7,321 nucleotides of DNA from an uncultured Candidatus Saccharibacteria bacterium (GCA_945916045.1 CAMEGH010000028.1:1-7321); one strand, 5' to 3'. Counted from the stretch's first letter, positions 1 to 6,594 are shown. The notes: a model not told the origin generated them from the letters alone. Numbers and translations are program-made.

Positions 1-1004
1 CGTTGCCAAATATTTTCTCGCTTTCGGCGTCAGCCTTTTCGCCGCAAGCTTCGGCGTTCAATTCGCGCCAAATTAGCGCCGACCGCTATCAACAATGCCC
101 CGACGAAACCTACCGCGAAATGAACATGGCGGCAGACAGCTCGTGTTCGTTACTGTTTGGATTGCCGCGCGAAGCCATGGAAGCCGACCCAGTGGAAGTT
201 GCCGAATGGATGGCCGCCAATAACGAAATTGATCCAGAATCTGACGCCGGCACGCCAATCGATAACGACAACGATTGGAATTACAAAAAATTCATCGAAA
301 GCTGCGTCAATAAACAACCCGGCGCCTACGAAGATATCGAAGAAAACCCCGACAACGGCTATCCGTGCGTCGACCCGGCCAACTACGAAAAAAACTGGCG
401 CTACGCCAAATTTACCGTCAGTAAAAACTGGAACGAAGTGCTTGATGGCGATATTCCTGGATTGAGCGGCGGCTCCGACACGATGTTTGGTAGCGGCGAA
501 TCGGGGAGCGTCAATGCCGACGGCTGGGCGTTTCCAACCACCACCGACGCTGTTACTACCAGCCCATTTGGCCCGCGCGGCGGTTCGATGCACCGCGGCG
601 TCGACCTTGCGCAACCTGGCAGCGCCGAAGGAAAACCACTGTTTGCCGCCCGCGACGGGGAAGTGATTGCAGCCGGCCCCGCTAGTGGATTTGGCATGTG
701 GATTGTAATTCGCCACGACGTTGATGGCGCGCGCGCCGACACTGTGTATGGGCACATGTGGCCACACGGCGTATTTGTAAACCAAGGCGACCGCGTTCGC
801 GCCGGGCAAGAAATCGGCACCATTGGCAATAACGGCCAAAGTACCGGCCCGCATCTACACTTCGAAATTTGGGAAAATGGCCACAGTAGCCTGGGCGGAA
901 GCGGCGAAGCTATCGACCCAGCCGAAATCCTCGAAAGTGCACGTGGCGGAAGCGGCGACGCGCCAGCTGCTACACCGCGCCGCAACGGAGGCCAAGCCGT
1001 ATGA
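1..1004 (+). CDS. Secreted M23 (LytM-type) metallopeptidase, 5'-truncated by window edge
   Basis: Predicted zinc endopeptidase that cuts peptidoglycan cross-bridges outside the membrane. The first full codon is TTG at 3-5, but the frame is open to the left edge. Residues 1-18 (ending SPQASA) look like the tail of a signal peptide, so the true start probably lies upstream. Numbering from that TTG, residues 19-150 form an acidic domain I do not recognise, with four cysteines (C32, C48, C101, C122) that could form disulfides. A Gly/Ser linker follows at about 153-175. The M23 domain is at about 180-310, with all metal-site motifs: HRGVD (H197, D201), YGHM (H251) and GPHLHFE (H284, H286). A Gly/Ser/Pro tail ends the protein. 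Its TGA stop overlaps the next gene's ATG (ATGA), implying translational coupling. The M23 call is firm; substrate and N-domain role are unknown. Confidence 0.9.
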   Translation, partial: LPNIFSLSASAFSPQASAFNSRQISADRYQQCPDETYREMNMAADSSCSLLFGLPREAMEADPVEVAEWMAANNEIDPESDAGTPIDNDNDWNYKKFIESCVNKQPGAYEDIEENPDNGYPCVDPANYEKNWRYAKFTVSKNWNEVLDGDIPGLSGGSDTMFGSGESGSVNADGWAFPTTTDAVTTSPFGPRGGSMHRGVDLAQPGSAEGKPLFAARDGEVIAAGPASGFGMWIVIRHDVDGARADTVYGHMWPHGVFVNQGDRVRAGQEIGTIGNNGQSTGPHLHFEIWENGHSSLGGSGEAIDPAEILESARGGSGDAPAATPRRNGGQAV

Positions 1005-2866
1005 TCAAAAAATGCCTACTTTTCTTGTGCGCAATTATTATGACCGCCGGCTCTATCGCCCCGCAAGCGAGCGCCATTATCGACCCGGATTTCTTTTCGT
1101 CGAATAGTATTTTGTATTACGACGACGAATGCTTGTCGGAAAGTAGCGTCGAAGCGGTGATGCTGGCAGGCGATGACAACGAGCAGAAAATCCTCAACTT
1201 CTTTATGCGAAAAGGCCTGAGTTTAGCCGCCGCTGCTGGATTTGTGGGAAATATGCAGCAAGAATCAGGTTTGAAGCCAGATATCGAACAGGGCGGGCGC
1301 ATCGTGGGCGAAGATTACGTGCCGCGCAACGGTGTTGGATTTGGCCTAGTGCAGTGGACATTTACCGCTCGCCAAGCGCCGTTAATGCAATTTACCAAAG
1401 AAATGGGCGTGCCCGTAACCGACCTTGGCGGCCAGCTTGGGTTTGTGTGGGAAGAATTAAATAGCGGCTACATGTCGACGCTCAATAAACTGCGCGAAAC
1501 AGACGACCCGGTTGATGCGGCCATTATTGTGCACGGCGCCACAAATGCGACCGTTAGCCACCCGCGATTTGCGGCACTCAATTTAACTGTAGGTGAAGGC
1601 TACGAAGCTTCGGCTGACAGCGCCCAGCACGTGATTGATGTGCGCGGCGGCCACGCGCAAGAAGTCTACGACAAATACCGCAACGAACCCGCCTTAGCTG
1701 GATCTGCCGCCGACGACGAATTGCAAAACCCCGAAGGTAGCCTTGGCGCTGGCGGCGAACTTGGCAACGTGTATATCGTGGGCGACTCCATTACCGAAGG
1801 CGCAGCCAGTTTGTATGAAGAAGAAATGACCGCCGCAGGCGCCAACGAAGTGCTCGTGCGCTACTCAGGCGGCGGCAATCTCGACAACCCAGGCACCAGC
1901 GGCACGCGCCAAAGCGGGCTCGATTCAATCGCCGCTGACAGCGACTATATCGCCAACGCCGACACCATCGTTATCGCCCACGGCACCAACAATTTGTCGC
2001 ACACACGCCAGGCAAACGCCGTCATCGCCGACACCATGAGCGCCCTCGACGCCACCGAAACCGATGCACGAATTTTCTGGGTCGATGTCGCCATCACTGA
2101 AGAAGGCCCGTCACAATACGAACCAATTATCGGCTCGGTAAATTCTGCAATTTATGCAGGAGCGGGCGCAAATTACATGCCAATTTCGTGGGCAAAAGTA
2201 GTCGATGAATCGTACGATCCAGCGGCGGATTCGCGCTTCCTAAAGCACAACGACGCCTACATTCAGGGCGACGGTATTCATCTTACCGCAGAAGGTAACG
2301 CCAAATTAGTCGAAACGGTCATTGATGCGATTATCAACGGGCAGGGCGAAAGTGCAAACGCAAACGGCGTAGAATGCGAAGGCACCGGGTTTGCGGGCGG
2401 CAATTTTAACGAAACGCTCAAAGCCTACGCCTGGAGTGATCACCGCGGCTTAACGGTCGAAGCACGCCCCGAATACGTCGAAGCTTACACCACTGCGCAA
2501 TCGGAAGGGCGCTACATCGGCGGCATTCGCTACCCCGGTATCGACTGCGGCGGATTTGTAACGCTGCTCGTTACCGACAGCGGATTCGACCCCGGCTACA
2601 ATCACGAAGGGCGCGGCGGCCCAACTGGCACACAAGAGGCCTGGGCGCGCGAAAACTGGCAAACGGTCGGCAACGGCGCGTCAATCGACCCAGCCGAATT
2701 GCAGCCAGGCGACGTCGCATTTAGCCCGGGCCATACGTTTATTTTTGTGGGCGACGTCGATGGATTTGAATCAAATATCGCTTCGTCTTCGCTGGATGAG
2801 CGCGCGCCAATGGCCGGCAATGAATCGCTCACAAGTGCTAGCGTAACGTGGTATCGAAAGGGGTAG
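1001..2866 (+). CDS. Secreted three-domain wall hydrolase: phage-tail-type lysozyme + SGNH hydrolase + NlpC/P60-like peptidase
   Basis: A 621-residue exported protein. The signal peptide is MIKK plus a hydrophobic stretch, cut after about residue 25 (PQASA). Domain 1 (about 57-230) resembles phage tail lysozyme: GNMQQESG carries the presumed catalytic Glu (E88), followed by GFGLVQWT at 113-120. Domain 2 (about 255-447) is an SGNH/GDSL hydrolase: GDSIT (S263), a block II glycine near 290, GTNN (N330) and DGIHL (D424, H427). Domain 3 (about 475-621) is NlpC/P60-like: DCGGF with nucleophile C516 and PGHTFIFVG with H578; the usual DCSG is DCGG here. Gly/Ser/Glu-rich linkers join the domains. Likely roles are glycan cleavage, ester removal (perhaps O-acetyl groups that block lysozymes) and stem-peptide cleavage; the esterase substrate is inferred. 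The start is backed by GGAGG at 987-991, 9 bases upstream, and by the ATGA overlap with the M23 gene. Confidence 0.88.
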   Translation: MIKKCLLFLCAIIMTAGSIAPQASAIIDPDFFSSNSILYYDDECLSESSVEAVMLAGDDNEQKILNFFMRKGLSLAAAAGFVGNMQQESGLKPDIEQGGRIVGEDYVPRNGVGFGLVQWTFTARQAPLMQFTKEMGVPVTDLGGQLGFVWEELNSGYMSTLNKLRETDDPVDAAIIVHGATNATVSHPRFAALNLTVGEGYEASADSAQHVIDVRGGHAQEVYDKYRNEPALAGSAADDELQNPEGSLGAGGELGNVYIVGDSITEGAASLYEEEMTAAGANEVLVRYSGGGNLDNPGTSGTRQSGLDSIAADSDYIANADTIVIAHGTNNLSHTRQANAVIADTMSALDATETDARIFWVDVAITEEGPSQYEPIIGSVNSAIYAGAGANYMPISWAKVVDESYDPAADSRFLKHNDAYIQGDGIHLTAEGNAKLVETVIDAIINGQGESANANGVECEGTGFAGGNFNETLKAYAWSDHRGLTVEARPEYVEAYTTAQSEGRYIGGIRYPGIDCGGFVTLLVTDSGFDPGYNHEGRGGPTGTQEAWARENWQTVGNGASIDPAELQPGDVAFSPGHTFIFVGDVDGFESNIASSSLDERAPMAGNESLTSASVTWYRKG

Positions 2867-2872
2867 GGCAAC

Positions 2873-3553
2873 ATGAAATACGAACCAGCGTACTATGTAC
2901 AAAAATACAAAACGCACATTATAATTGGCGCAATTGCCATCATTCTAGCGATGATTATTTTTGCCATCACCAGCACCATACTCACCATGCGTGAGCGCGA
3001 AGGCAAATACCCAGTGCCGCTATCCGTGCTGCCAGAAGACGCAACCATTACAATTGATGGCAAAACCCACACGCGCAAAAACACGGTATATTTGGCGCCC
3101 GGAACCTACCAACTAACTGCCGAAAAAGACGGTTTTACCCGCAGCGAACAAGAAGTAATTATCAACGAGCAAGACGAAACGGCTATTTTTGTGCAGCTGG
3201 TCGCCGAAAGCGACGAGGCCAAAAAATGGCAAGAACGCAATCATCGCCGCTACATGCGATTTGAAGCCGAAGCCGGCAAATTTGCCAAAGAAAACGGTGC
3301 CGCCTTGCGCGCGCGTTTGCCAATCATCAACACGCTGCCAATTCGCGACCCGTATTTTACCATCGGCTATCGCCTCGAAGAAAACGGCGAAATTATCCTT
3401 ACCATAAAAGGCGTCTCGCCGCGCTACCGCGAATTTGCGATCGACGAACTGCGCAGCAAAGGGTTTGAACCGACCGAATACCGCATTGAATTTAGCAATT
3501 TTAACAATCCGCTCGCCAAAGACGCCGAGCAAAAGGAGTCGCGCAATGAATAA
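2873..3553 (+). CDS. Single-pass membrane protein with extracytoplasmic PEGA domain
   Basis: A 226-residue protein with a short basic N-terminus, one strong transmembrane helix (about 15-38) and the rest presumably outside. Residues about 47-112 match a PEGA-type beta domain: PEDATITIDGK, then LAPGTY (74-79), then KDGF. PEGA domains are known from bacterial and archaeal surface proteins and are thought to bind wall or protein partners; no catalytic residues are seen. A charged helix (about 113-146) leads to a C-terminal alpha/beta stretch (about 147-208) that I cannot assign. The ATG lies 6 bases after the upstream stop, with an AGGGG-type ribosome site overlapping that stop (2860-2863), so it is probably co-transcribed with the wall hydrolases. 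It may anchor or scaffold them at the membrane; that role is inferred from context only. Confidence 0.8.
   Translation: MKYEPAYYVQKYKTHIIIGAIAIILAMIIFAITSTILTMREREGKYPVPLSVLPEDATITIDGKTHTRKNTVYLAPGTYQLTAEKDGFTRSEQEVIINEQDETAIFVQLVAESDEAKKWQERNHRRYMRFEAEAGKFAKENGAALRARLPIINTLPIRDPYFTIGYRLEENGEIILTIKGVSPRYREFAIDELRSKGFEPTEYRIEFSNFNNPLAKDAEQKESRNE
3533..3538 (+). promoter_or_regulatory. Shine-Dalgarno site that fixes the start at 3546
   Basis: AAGGAG lies 7 bases before the ATG at 3546, inside the end of the upstream gene. It supports the 204-residue product over the longer in-frame version beginning at 3435. Confidence 0.7.
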
Positions 3554-4160
3554 ACGCTACGATATTATTGGCGCAATTTGCGCGGGAATTATTGTGTTAA
3601 TTGCAGGCATAGTTGCATGGAACGACTACGCGTCGCACACCGATATTGTGTTTACGTTTGATACGCCAGAAGGGCAAGCGCGCCTAGTAAGCACCGAATT
3701 TGGCGACTACAACATTACGCCAAACGAACCGCTGCGCGTCAAAAAAGGCGACTACGCGCTCAGCACTTTTGGCGAAGGATTGCAGCCGCGCAACGAAGCT
3801 ATTTCGCTCGAGCACGAGCAAACCGTGCCGGTATCATTTAGCTACACCGAAGACCGCCTAAAGGAAATCTACCAAGAAGAAGCGCGTGCCATTCGCACGG
3901 CGTTGCGCGCAGAATATCCGTCGCTGCAGCGAAATTACACCGTTTCTGGCCACGCCGTGTATCAAAAAGGGCAGTTTTACGGCGCCAAATTAACCTTCCG
4001 CGACAAAAATAACGACAATCGCGACACCTTGCGCGTGCTGATGGAAAAGAAAGACGGCGAATGGACCGTGCGCTCAAATCCGCCCGTGCCAGTGCTTTCA
4101 GCGCCTGATTTTGCAGATGTACAGCCCGCCACGCTTGAAGCAATCAATCGGCTAAAATAA
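3546..4160 (+). CDS. Single-pass membrane protein, PEGA-like, paralogous in layout to its upstream neighbour
   Basis: A 204-residue protein with a transmembrane helix at about 7-25 and the remainder extracytoplasmic. The ATG at 3546 is preferred over an in-frame ATG at 3435 because AAGGAG (3533-3538) sits 7 bases upstream, the transmembrane helix then lies at the N-terminus, and the longer version would overlap the previous gene by about 119 bases. Residues about 33-100 align by eye with the PEGA domain of the upstream protein: VKKGDY matches LAPGTY, the GEG turn matches KDG, and the following strands keep pattern and spacing. A helix (about 101-123) and a C-terminal beta-rich stretch (about 130-178) follow, then a Pro-rich segment. 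No enzyme motif is visible. The ATG overlaps the upstream stop (ATGAATAA, 8 bases), which suggests coupling. Function unknown; probably a partner of the neighbouring envelope proteins. Confidence 0.75.
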   Translation: MNKRYDIIGAICAGIIVLIAGIVAWNDYASHTDIVFTFDTPEGQARLVSTEFGDYNITPNEPLRVKKGDYALSTFGEGLQPRNEAISLEHEQTVPVSFSYTEDRLKEIYQEEARAIRTALRAEYPSLQRNYTVSGHAVYQKGQFYGAKLTFRDKNNDNRDTLRVLMEKKDGEWTVRSNPPVPVLSAPDFADVQPATLEAINRLK

Positions 4161-4198
4161 TTTTTTTGCGGTGTTTGCGCAGCGATTTTTTGCGCCAA
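4161..4198. other. Short convergent intergenic gap, no clear terminator
   Basis: This 38 bp gap separates the stop of the PEGA-like gene from the stop of recF. It begins with AA and seven T, and holds a 5 bp stem (GCGCA at 4177-4181 with TGCGC at 4191-4195, 9-base loop). The stem is short and not followed by a T run on either strand, so it does not qualify as a classic intrinsic terminator. Termination here would have to be factor-dependent or rely on a weak bidirectional structure. Confidence 0.4.
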
Positions 4199-5239
4199 TT
4201 ATTTGAGCGTAATCACCGAGCGCGTATCGATGCCGGTGTAGGCATGCGTGCTAGTGATGAACATTTGGCTGTCGCGGCATTTTTCGGCCAGGCGCTGTTG
4301 ACGCGTTTCGTCGAGCTCAGCAAATACGTCGTCAAGCAGCACAATCGGGCTCACGCCTGTTGTTTCGGTCGCGACATCCACTTCAATAAATTTGAGCGCC
4401 AAGACGGTTGAGCGTACTTCGCCGCGCGACGCCACTTGCACCGCCGGCTGGCCATTAAACGCAAACAAAATATCATGCCGGTGCGGCCCCACCGACGTAA
4501 AGCCCAAAATCGCATCGCGCGCAAATTGTGCATGCAATTCGTTCACCAATTTTTGCTGCACGCCATCAATATACGTGTGCGAATATTGCAGCTCAACGTC
4601 GTCATCCGTGCCAGCAATACTGCGGTACGTATCGCCCAGCGAGCGGTTAATTTTTGCCACAATCATGCTGCGCCGTTCAATAATATGCGCGCCGTATTCG
4701 GCAATCGCCATATCCCACACAAACACGTCATCGCGCGAAACGCCCGGTTGCTTGAGCGCGGCGTTGCGCTGCTTGAGTGCGCGGTCGTATTTGCGCAGCG
4801 TCGAACTGTAGAGTGGGTCGATTTGGCTAATAAAATTGTCGAAAAAATCACGCCGCCGGGAAGGGGAGCCGTGAATGACGCGCAAATCGTCGGGCTCAAA
4901 AAGCACCACGGGGATTTTTTTGCTGGCGGGCATGCGGCCAAAACTGCGGTCGTCGATTGCGAGTTTTTTGCGCGCAGTTTGCTTTTGGCTATCAAACGAA
5001 ATTGCTCGCGGCCCCGCCGATGTTTCTACATCCACCCGCCACCACGGCGCATTGTGCTGCAAAATTTCGCGGTCGCTCCCACGAAACGACGTTCCACGCA
5101 GCGCAATATGCAACGCTTCAAGCAACGTCGTTTTGCCGCTGCCGTTTCGGCCGGTAATTACCGTCACGCGCGCCGTCACCGGAAACGTGCCGTCGCTATG
5201 CGTACGCAAATGCTGAACCCGCAGGCGCGTGATGTCCAT
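4199..5239 (-). CDS. recF: DNA replication and repair protein RecF
   Basis: An SMC-like ABC ATPase that loads or stabilises RecA at single-strand gaps together with RecO and RecR, acting on DNA in the cytoplasm. At 346 residues it is slightly shorter than typical RecF (about 360). The Walker A motif is GRNGSGKTT (30-38). The RecF-type EPDDL is at 115-119, followed by GSPSRRRDFFD. GPHRHD is at 251-256, the ABC signature appears as SRGEVR (271-276), Walker B is PIVLLDD (298-304), and a D-loop AELD is at 307-310. The ATG lies one base after the dnaN stop, with AAAGAG just upstream inside the end of dnaN, so it is probably translated from the dnaN message. The position after dnaN is the classic dnaA-dnaN-recF order. 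No truncation or missing catalytic residue is seen. Confidence 0.95.
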   Translation of the reverse strand: MDITRLRVQHLRTHSDGTFPVTARVTVITGRNGSGKTTLLEALHIALRGTSFRGSDREILQHNAPWWRVDVETSAGPRAISFDSQKQTARKKLAIDDRSFGRMPASKKIPVVLFEPDDLRVIHGSPSRRRDFFDNFISQIDPLYSSTLRKYDRALKQRNAALKQPGVSRDDVFVWDMAIAEYGAHIIERRSMIVAKINRSLGDTYRSIAGTDDDVELQYSHTYIDGVQQKLVNELHAQFARDAILGFTSVGPHRHDILFAFNGQPAVQVASRGEVRSTVLALKFIEVDVATETTGVSPIVLLDDVFAELDETRQQRLAEKCRDSQMFITSTHAYTGIDTRSVITLK

Positions 5240-5240
5240 G

Positions 5241-6341
5241 CTAGCTCTTTAGCGGCATAATAATATGTTTGTAATTGGCGTCTTTTTCAGATGACGCAAA
5301 CACGGTTGGTGCCAGTTTTCCACTAAATCCAAAGGCGATTTCTTTGGCGTCAATCACGTTGAGCGCTTCGCCAATATAGCGCGAATTCAGCGTCACTTTT
5401 CCGTCCATGTCAATTTCTGCGGCTGCTTCAGATGTATTTTCGCCCAATTCGCTGGCCACCGAGTGCATCGAAAGCAGGTTTTCTTCGCTATTGGCGGTAA
5501 TAGTAACGCTGCCGCCAGAATCGCGCGCAAATAGGCCGGCAACTTTGGTGATGCGCACAAAATCTTCGCGCGGCAACGTCGCATTTGTTTCGGTTGATTC
5601 CGGAATAAGTTGGCGGTAGGGCGGGAAATTGCCATCAATTAACTGGCTGGTTACTTCTGCGCCATCGATGTAAAAACACACTTGCGATTCGTCAAATAGC
5701 ACCTCAACCGCTTCGGTTGTGTCGGTAATATTGCGCAAGACTTCTTGCAGGCTAGTAGTCGGGATAATTGCCGCGACTTCGCTGCTGGTTTCGATCAAAC
5801 GGCGTTCAGCCAAACGGTAGCCGTCGGTGCCCGCCAAATACAACCAGCCTTCGTGCGAATGCCAATAGACGCCCGTCAGTACCGGCCGCGTCGCATCACC
5901 ACTCGTGGCAATAATCGTTTGGCTGACCGATTGCTTAAAATCATCCGCCGCAATATTATAGCGCACCGCCAAATTCTCATCGATCGCCGGCAGTTCAGGG
6001 AAATCATCCGCCGCCAAACCGTTAATCACCGAACTATATTTGCCCGATTTAACATGCAACTGCGAACCTTTCACGACAAGTTCGATTTGACCTTTTGGCA
6101 AACTCGCGATAAATTCGGTAATCAAACGCGCTGGCACGGTAATTGCCCCAGGCTTCACAATTTTTGCGCCCACGTATTGGGACGTAGCAATCTCCATATT
6201 CATCGCCGCAACCAGTAGGCGAGTGCCGTCAGTACGAAACAAAATATTATTCAGAATAGGCAACTGCGTACGATTCGCCGCTATCCGACTTGCTGCACTC
6301 AGTGCTTTGGAAAGGTTTTCTTGTAAGATCGAAAGTTCCAT
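5241..6341 (-). CDS. dnaN: DNA polymerase III beta subunit (sliding clamp)
   Basis: A 366-residue protein, the normal family length, that forms the dimeric ring tethering the replicative polymerase to DNA. Three clamp repeats are recognisable. The opening MELSILQENLSKAL and PILNNIL are typical of the first. TDGYRLA (about 173-179) and the IDGNFPPYRQLIP segment are hallmark motifs of the middle part. The C-terminus HIIMPLKS matches the clamp's usual ending near its partner-binding pocket. The start ATG is preceded by AAAAGGA (minus strand, 6356-6350) with 8 bases spacing. It lies directly downstream of the putative origin, with a possible -10 box at 6423-6418, and recF follows one base after its TAG stop. 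Confidence 0.97.
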   Translation of the reverse strand: MELSILQENLSKALSAASRIAANRTQLPILNNILFRTDGTRLLVAAMNMEIATSQYVGAKIVKPGAITVPARLITEFIASLPKGQIELVVKGSQLHVKSGKYSSVINGLAADDFPELPAIDENLAVRYNIAADDFKQSVSQTIIATSGDATRPVLTGVYWHSHEGWLYLAGTDGYRLAERRLIETSSEVAAIIPTTSLQEVLRNITDTTEAVEVLFDESQVCFYIDGAEVTSQLIDGNFPPYRQLIPESTETNATLPREDFVRITKVAGLFARDSGGSVTITANSEENLLSMHSVASELGENTSEAAAEIDMDGKVTLNSRYIGEALNVIDAKEIAFGFSGKLAPTVFASSEKDANYKHIIMPLKS

Positions 6342-6370
6342 TATTATAATCCTTTTCTTAATTTTTTATC
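6342..6370. other. A+T-rich probable DNA unwinding element
   Basis: Twenty-five of 29 bases are A or T. It lies immediately beyond the trio-like run, on the side away from the DnaA boxes, where initial melting would be expected. It also holds the dnaN ribosome site, so the two functions overlap. Confidence 0.55.
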
Positions 6371-6376
6371 CGGTTG

Positions 6377-6388
6377 TAGTAATAGTAG
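6377..6388 (-). promoter_or_regulatory. DnaA-trio-like element
   Basis: The plus strand reads TAG TAA TAG TAG (minus strand CTACTATTACTA). It is separated by a 4-base spacer GTGC from the DnaA box at 6393-6401. The Bacillus subtilis origin has a similar CTACTATTAC-type trinucleotide array next to a DnaA box, where DnaA assembles on single strands. Four consecutive repeats with this phase, spacing and neighbouring A+T stretch make chance unlikely, but function is inferred. Confidence 0.65.
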
Positions 6389-6392
6389 GTGC

Positions 6393-6401
6393 TGTGGAAA
6401 G
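6393..6401 (-). promoter_or_regulatory. DnaA box CTTTCCACA (trio-proximal)
   Basis: The minus strand reads CTTTCCACA, one mismatch (first base) from TTWTNCACA. It is part of the 11-mer CTGTGGAAAGT found three times in this gap, and it points toward the trio run and dnaN. Confidence 0.7.
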
Positions 6402-6410
6402 TGGGGAAAA
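6402..6410 (-). promoter_or_regulatory. Weak DnaA box TTTTCCCCA, abutting the trio-proximal box
   Basis: The minus strand reads TTTTCCCCA, one mismatch (seventh base) from TTWTNCACA. It directly abuts the box at 6393-6401 in the same orientation, giving a tandem pair. Confidence 0.45.
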
Positions 6411-6417
6411 CTGGCAA

Positions 6418-6423
6418 ATTATA
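6418..6423 (-). promoter_or_regulatory. Candidate -10 box for dnaN-recF
   Basis: The minus strand has a perfect TATAAT about 76 bases upstream of the dnaN ATG. No good -35 is seen at 16-18 bases (GGCAGA at 17), and there is no extended TG. A transcript starting about 7 bases downstream would begin at the paired DnaA boxes, so DnaA binding could repress it. This is suggestive only. Confidence 0.4.
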
Positions 6424-6430
6424 TCTGTTA

Positions 6431-6439
6431 TGTGGCCGA
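6431..6439 (-). repeat. TCGGCCACA repeat, copy 1
   Basis: The plus strand TGTGGCCGA recurs at 6514-6522 in the same orientation, 83 bp away (about eight helical turns). It shares the CCACA end of a DnaA box but has three mismatches, so it is either a weak box or a separate site. Confidence 0.4.
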
Positions 6440-6497
6440 TTCTGCCTGGGTAAAACGTCGTGGATGAAATGCGGGATTCGGGCGGATAAGTTGTGGG

Positions 6498-6506
6498 TTT
6501 TGCACA
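6498..6506 (+). promoter_or_regulatory. DnaA box TTTTGCACA
   Basis: Exact match to TTWTNCACA on the plus strand, in the middle of the origin gap. Confidence 0.65.
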
Positions 6507-6513
6507 CAGCTTT

Positions 6514-6522
6514 TGTGGCCGA
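6514..6522 (-). repeat. TCGGCCACA repeat, copy 2
   Basis: Second exact copy of the 9-mer at 6431-6439. Both are preceded on the plus strand by TT plus one variable base. Confidence 0.4.
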
Positions 6523-6540
6523 GTAGCGATTGTGTTCAGC

Positions 6541-6549
6541 TGTGGAAAG
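6541..6549 (-). promoter_or_regulatory. DnaA box CTTTCCACA (central)
   Basis: Same 9-mer and orientation as 6393-6401. The identity extends over 12 bases (GCTGTGGAAAGT at 6391-6402 and 6539-6550). The copies are 148 bp apart, near 14 helical turns. Confidence 0.65.
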
Positions 6550-6583
6550 TCGCGCACAGGTTTTCCGCTGGAGTTTTCCCAGG

Positions 6584-6592
6584 TTTTTCACA
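6584..6592 (+). promoter_or_regulatory. DnaA box TTTTTCACA
   Basis: Exact match to TTWTNCACA on the plus strand. It lies 2 bp from the box at 6595-6603 in the same orientation, forming the dnaA-side tandem pair. Confidence 0.6.
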
Positions 6593-6594
6593 TA

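Noticed and set aside
150..854. Long minus-strand open frame (234 residues) opposite the M23 gene
   Set aside because: Antisense to a clear metallopeptidase, Ala/Val/Phe-rich composition, no motif.
3435..3545. Longer N-terminus for the second PEGA-like protein
   Set aside because: It overlaps the previous gene by about 119 bases, adds 37 basic residues before the membrane helix, and the good Shine-Dalgarno site belongs to the start at 3546.
4161..4198. Intrinsic terminator between the convergent operons
   Set aside because: The only stem is 5 bp with a 9-base loop and no T run follows it on either strand.
4436..5260. Long plus-strand open frame (274 residues) opposite recF
   Set aside because: It lies fully antisense to a recF with all ATPase motifs; its product is Arg/His/Ala-rich without any domain pattern, typical of a shadow frame.
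5745..6218. Plus-strand open frame (157 residues) opposite dnaN
   Set aside because: Antisense to an intact sliding-clamp gene; Arg/Gln-rich shadow translation.
6343..6348. TATAAT on the minus strand just before dnaN
   Set aside because: It lies only 2 bases from the ATG and downstream of the ribosome site, so it cannot be the -10 of a leadered dnaN message; it is part of the A+T-rich stretch.
6459..6489. Further DnaA boxes at 6459-6467 (TCATCCACG) and 6481-6489 (TTATCCGCC), minus strand
   Set aside because: Each has two mismatches to TTATCCACA, too weak to list among so many short T- and CCACA-rich words.
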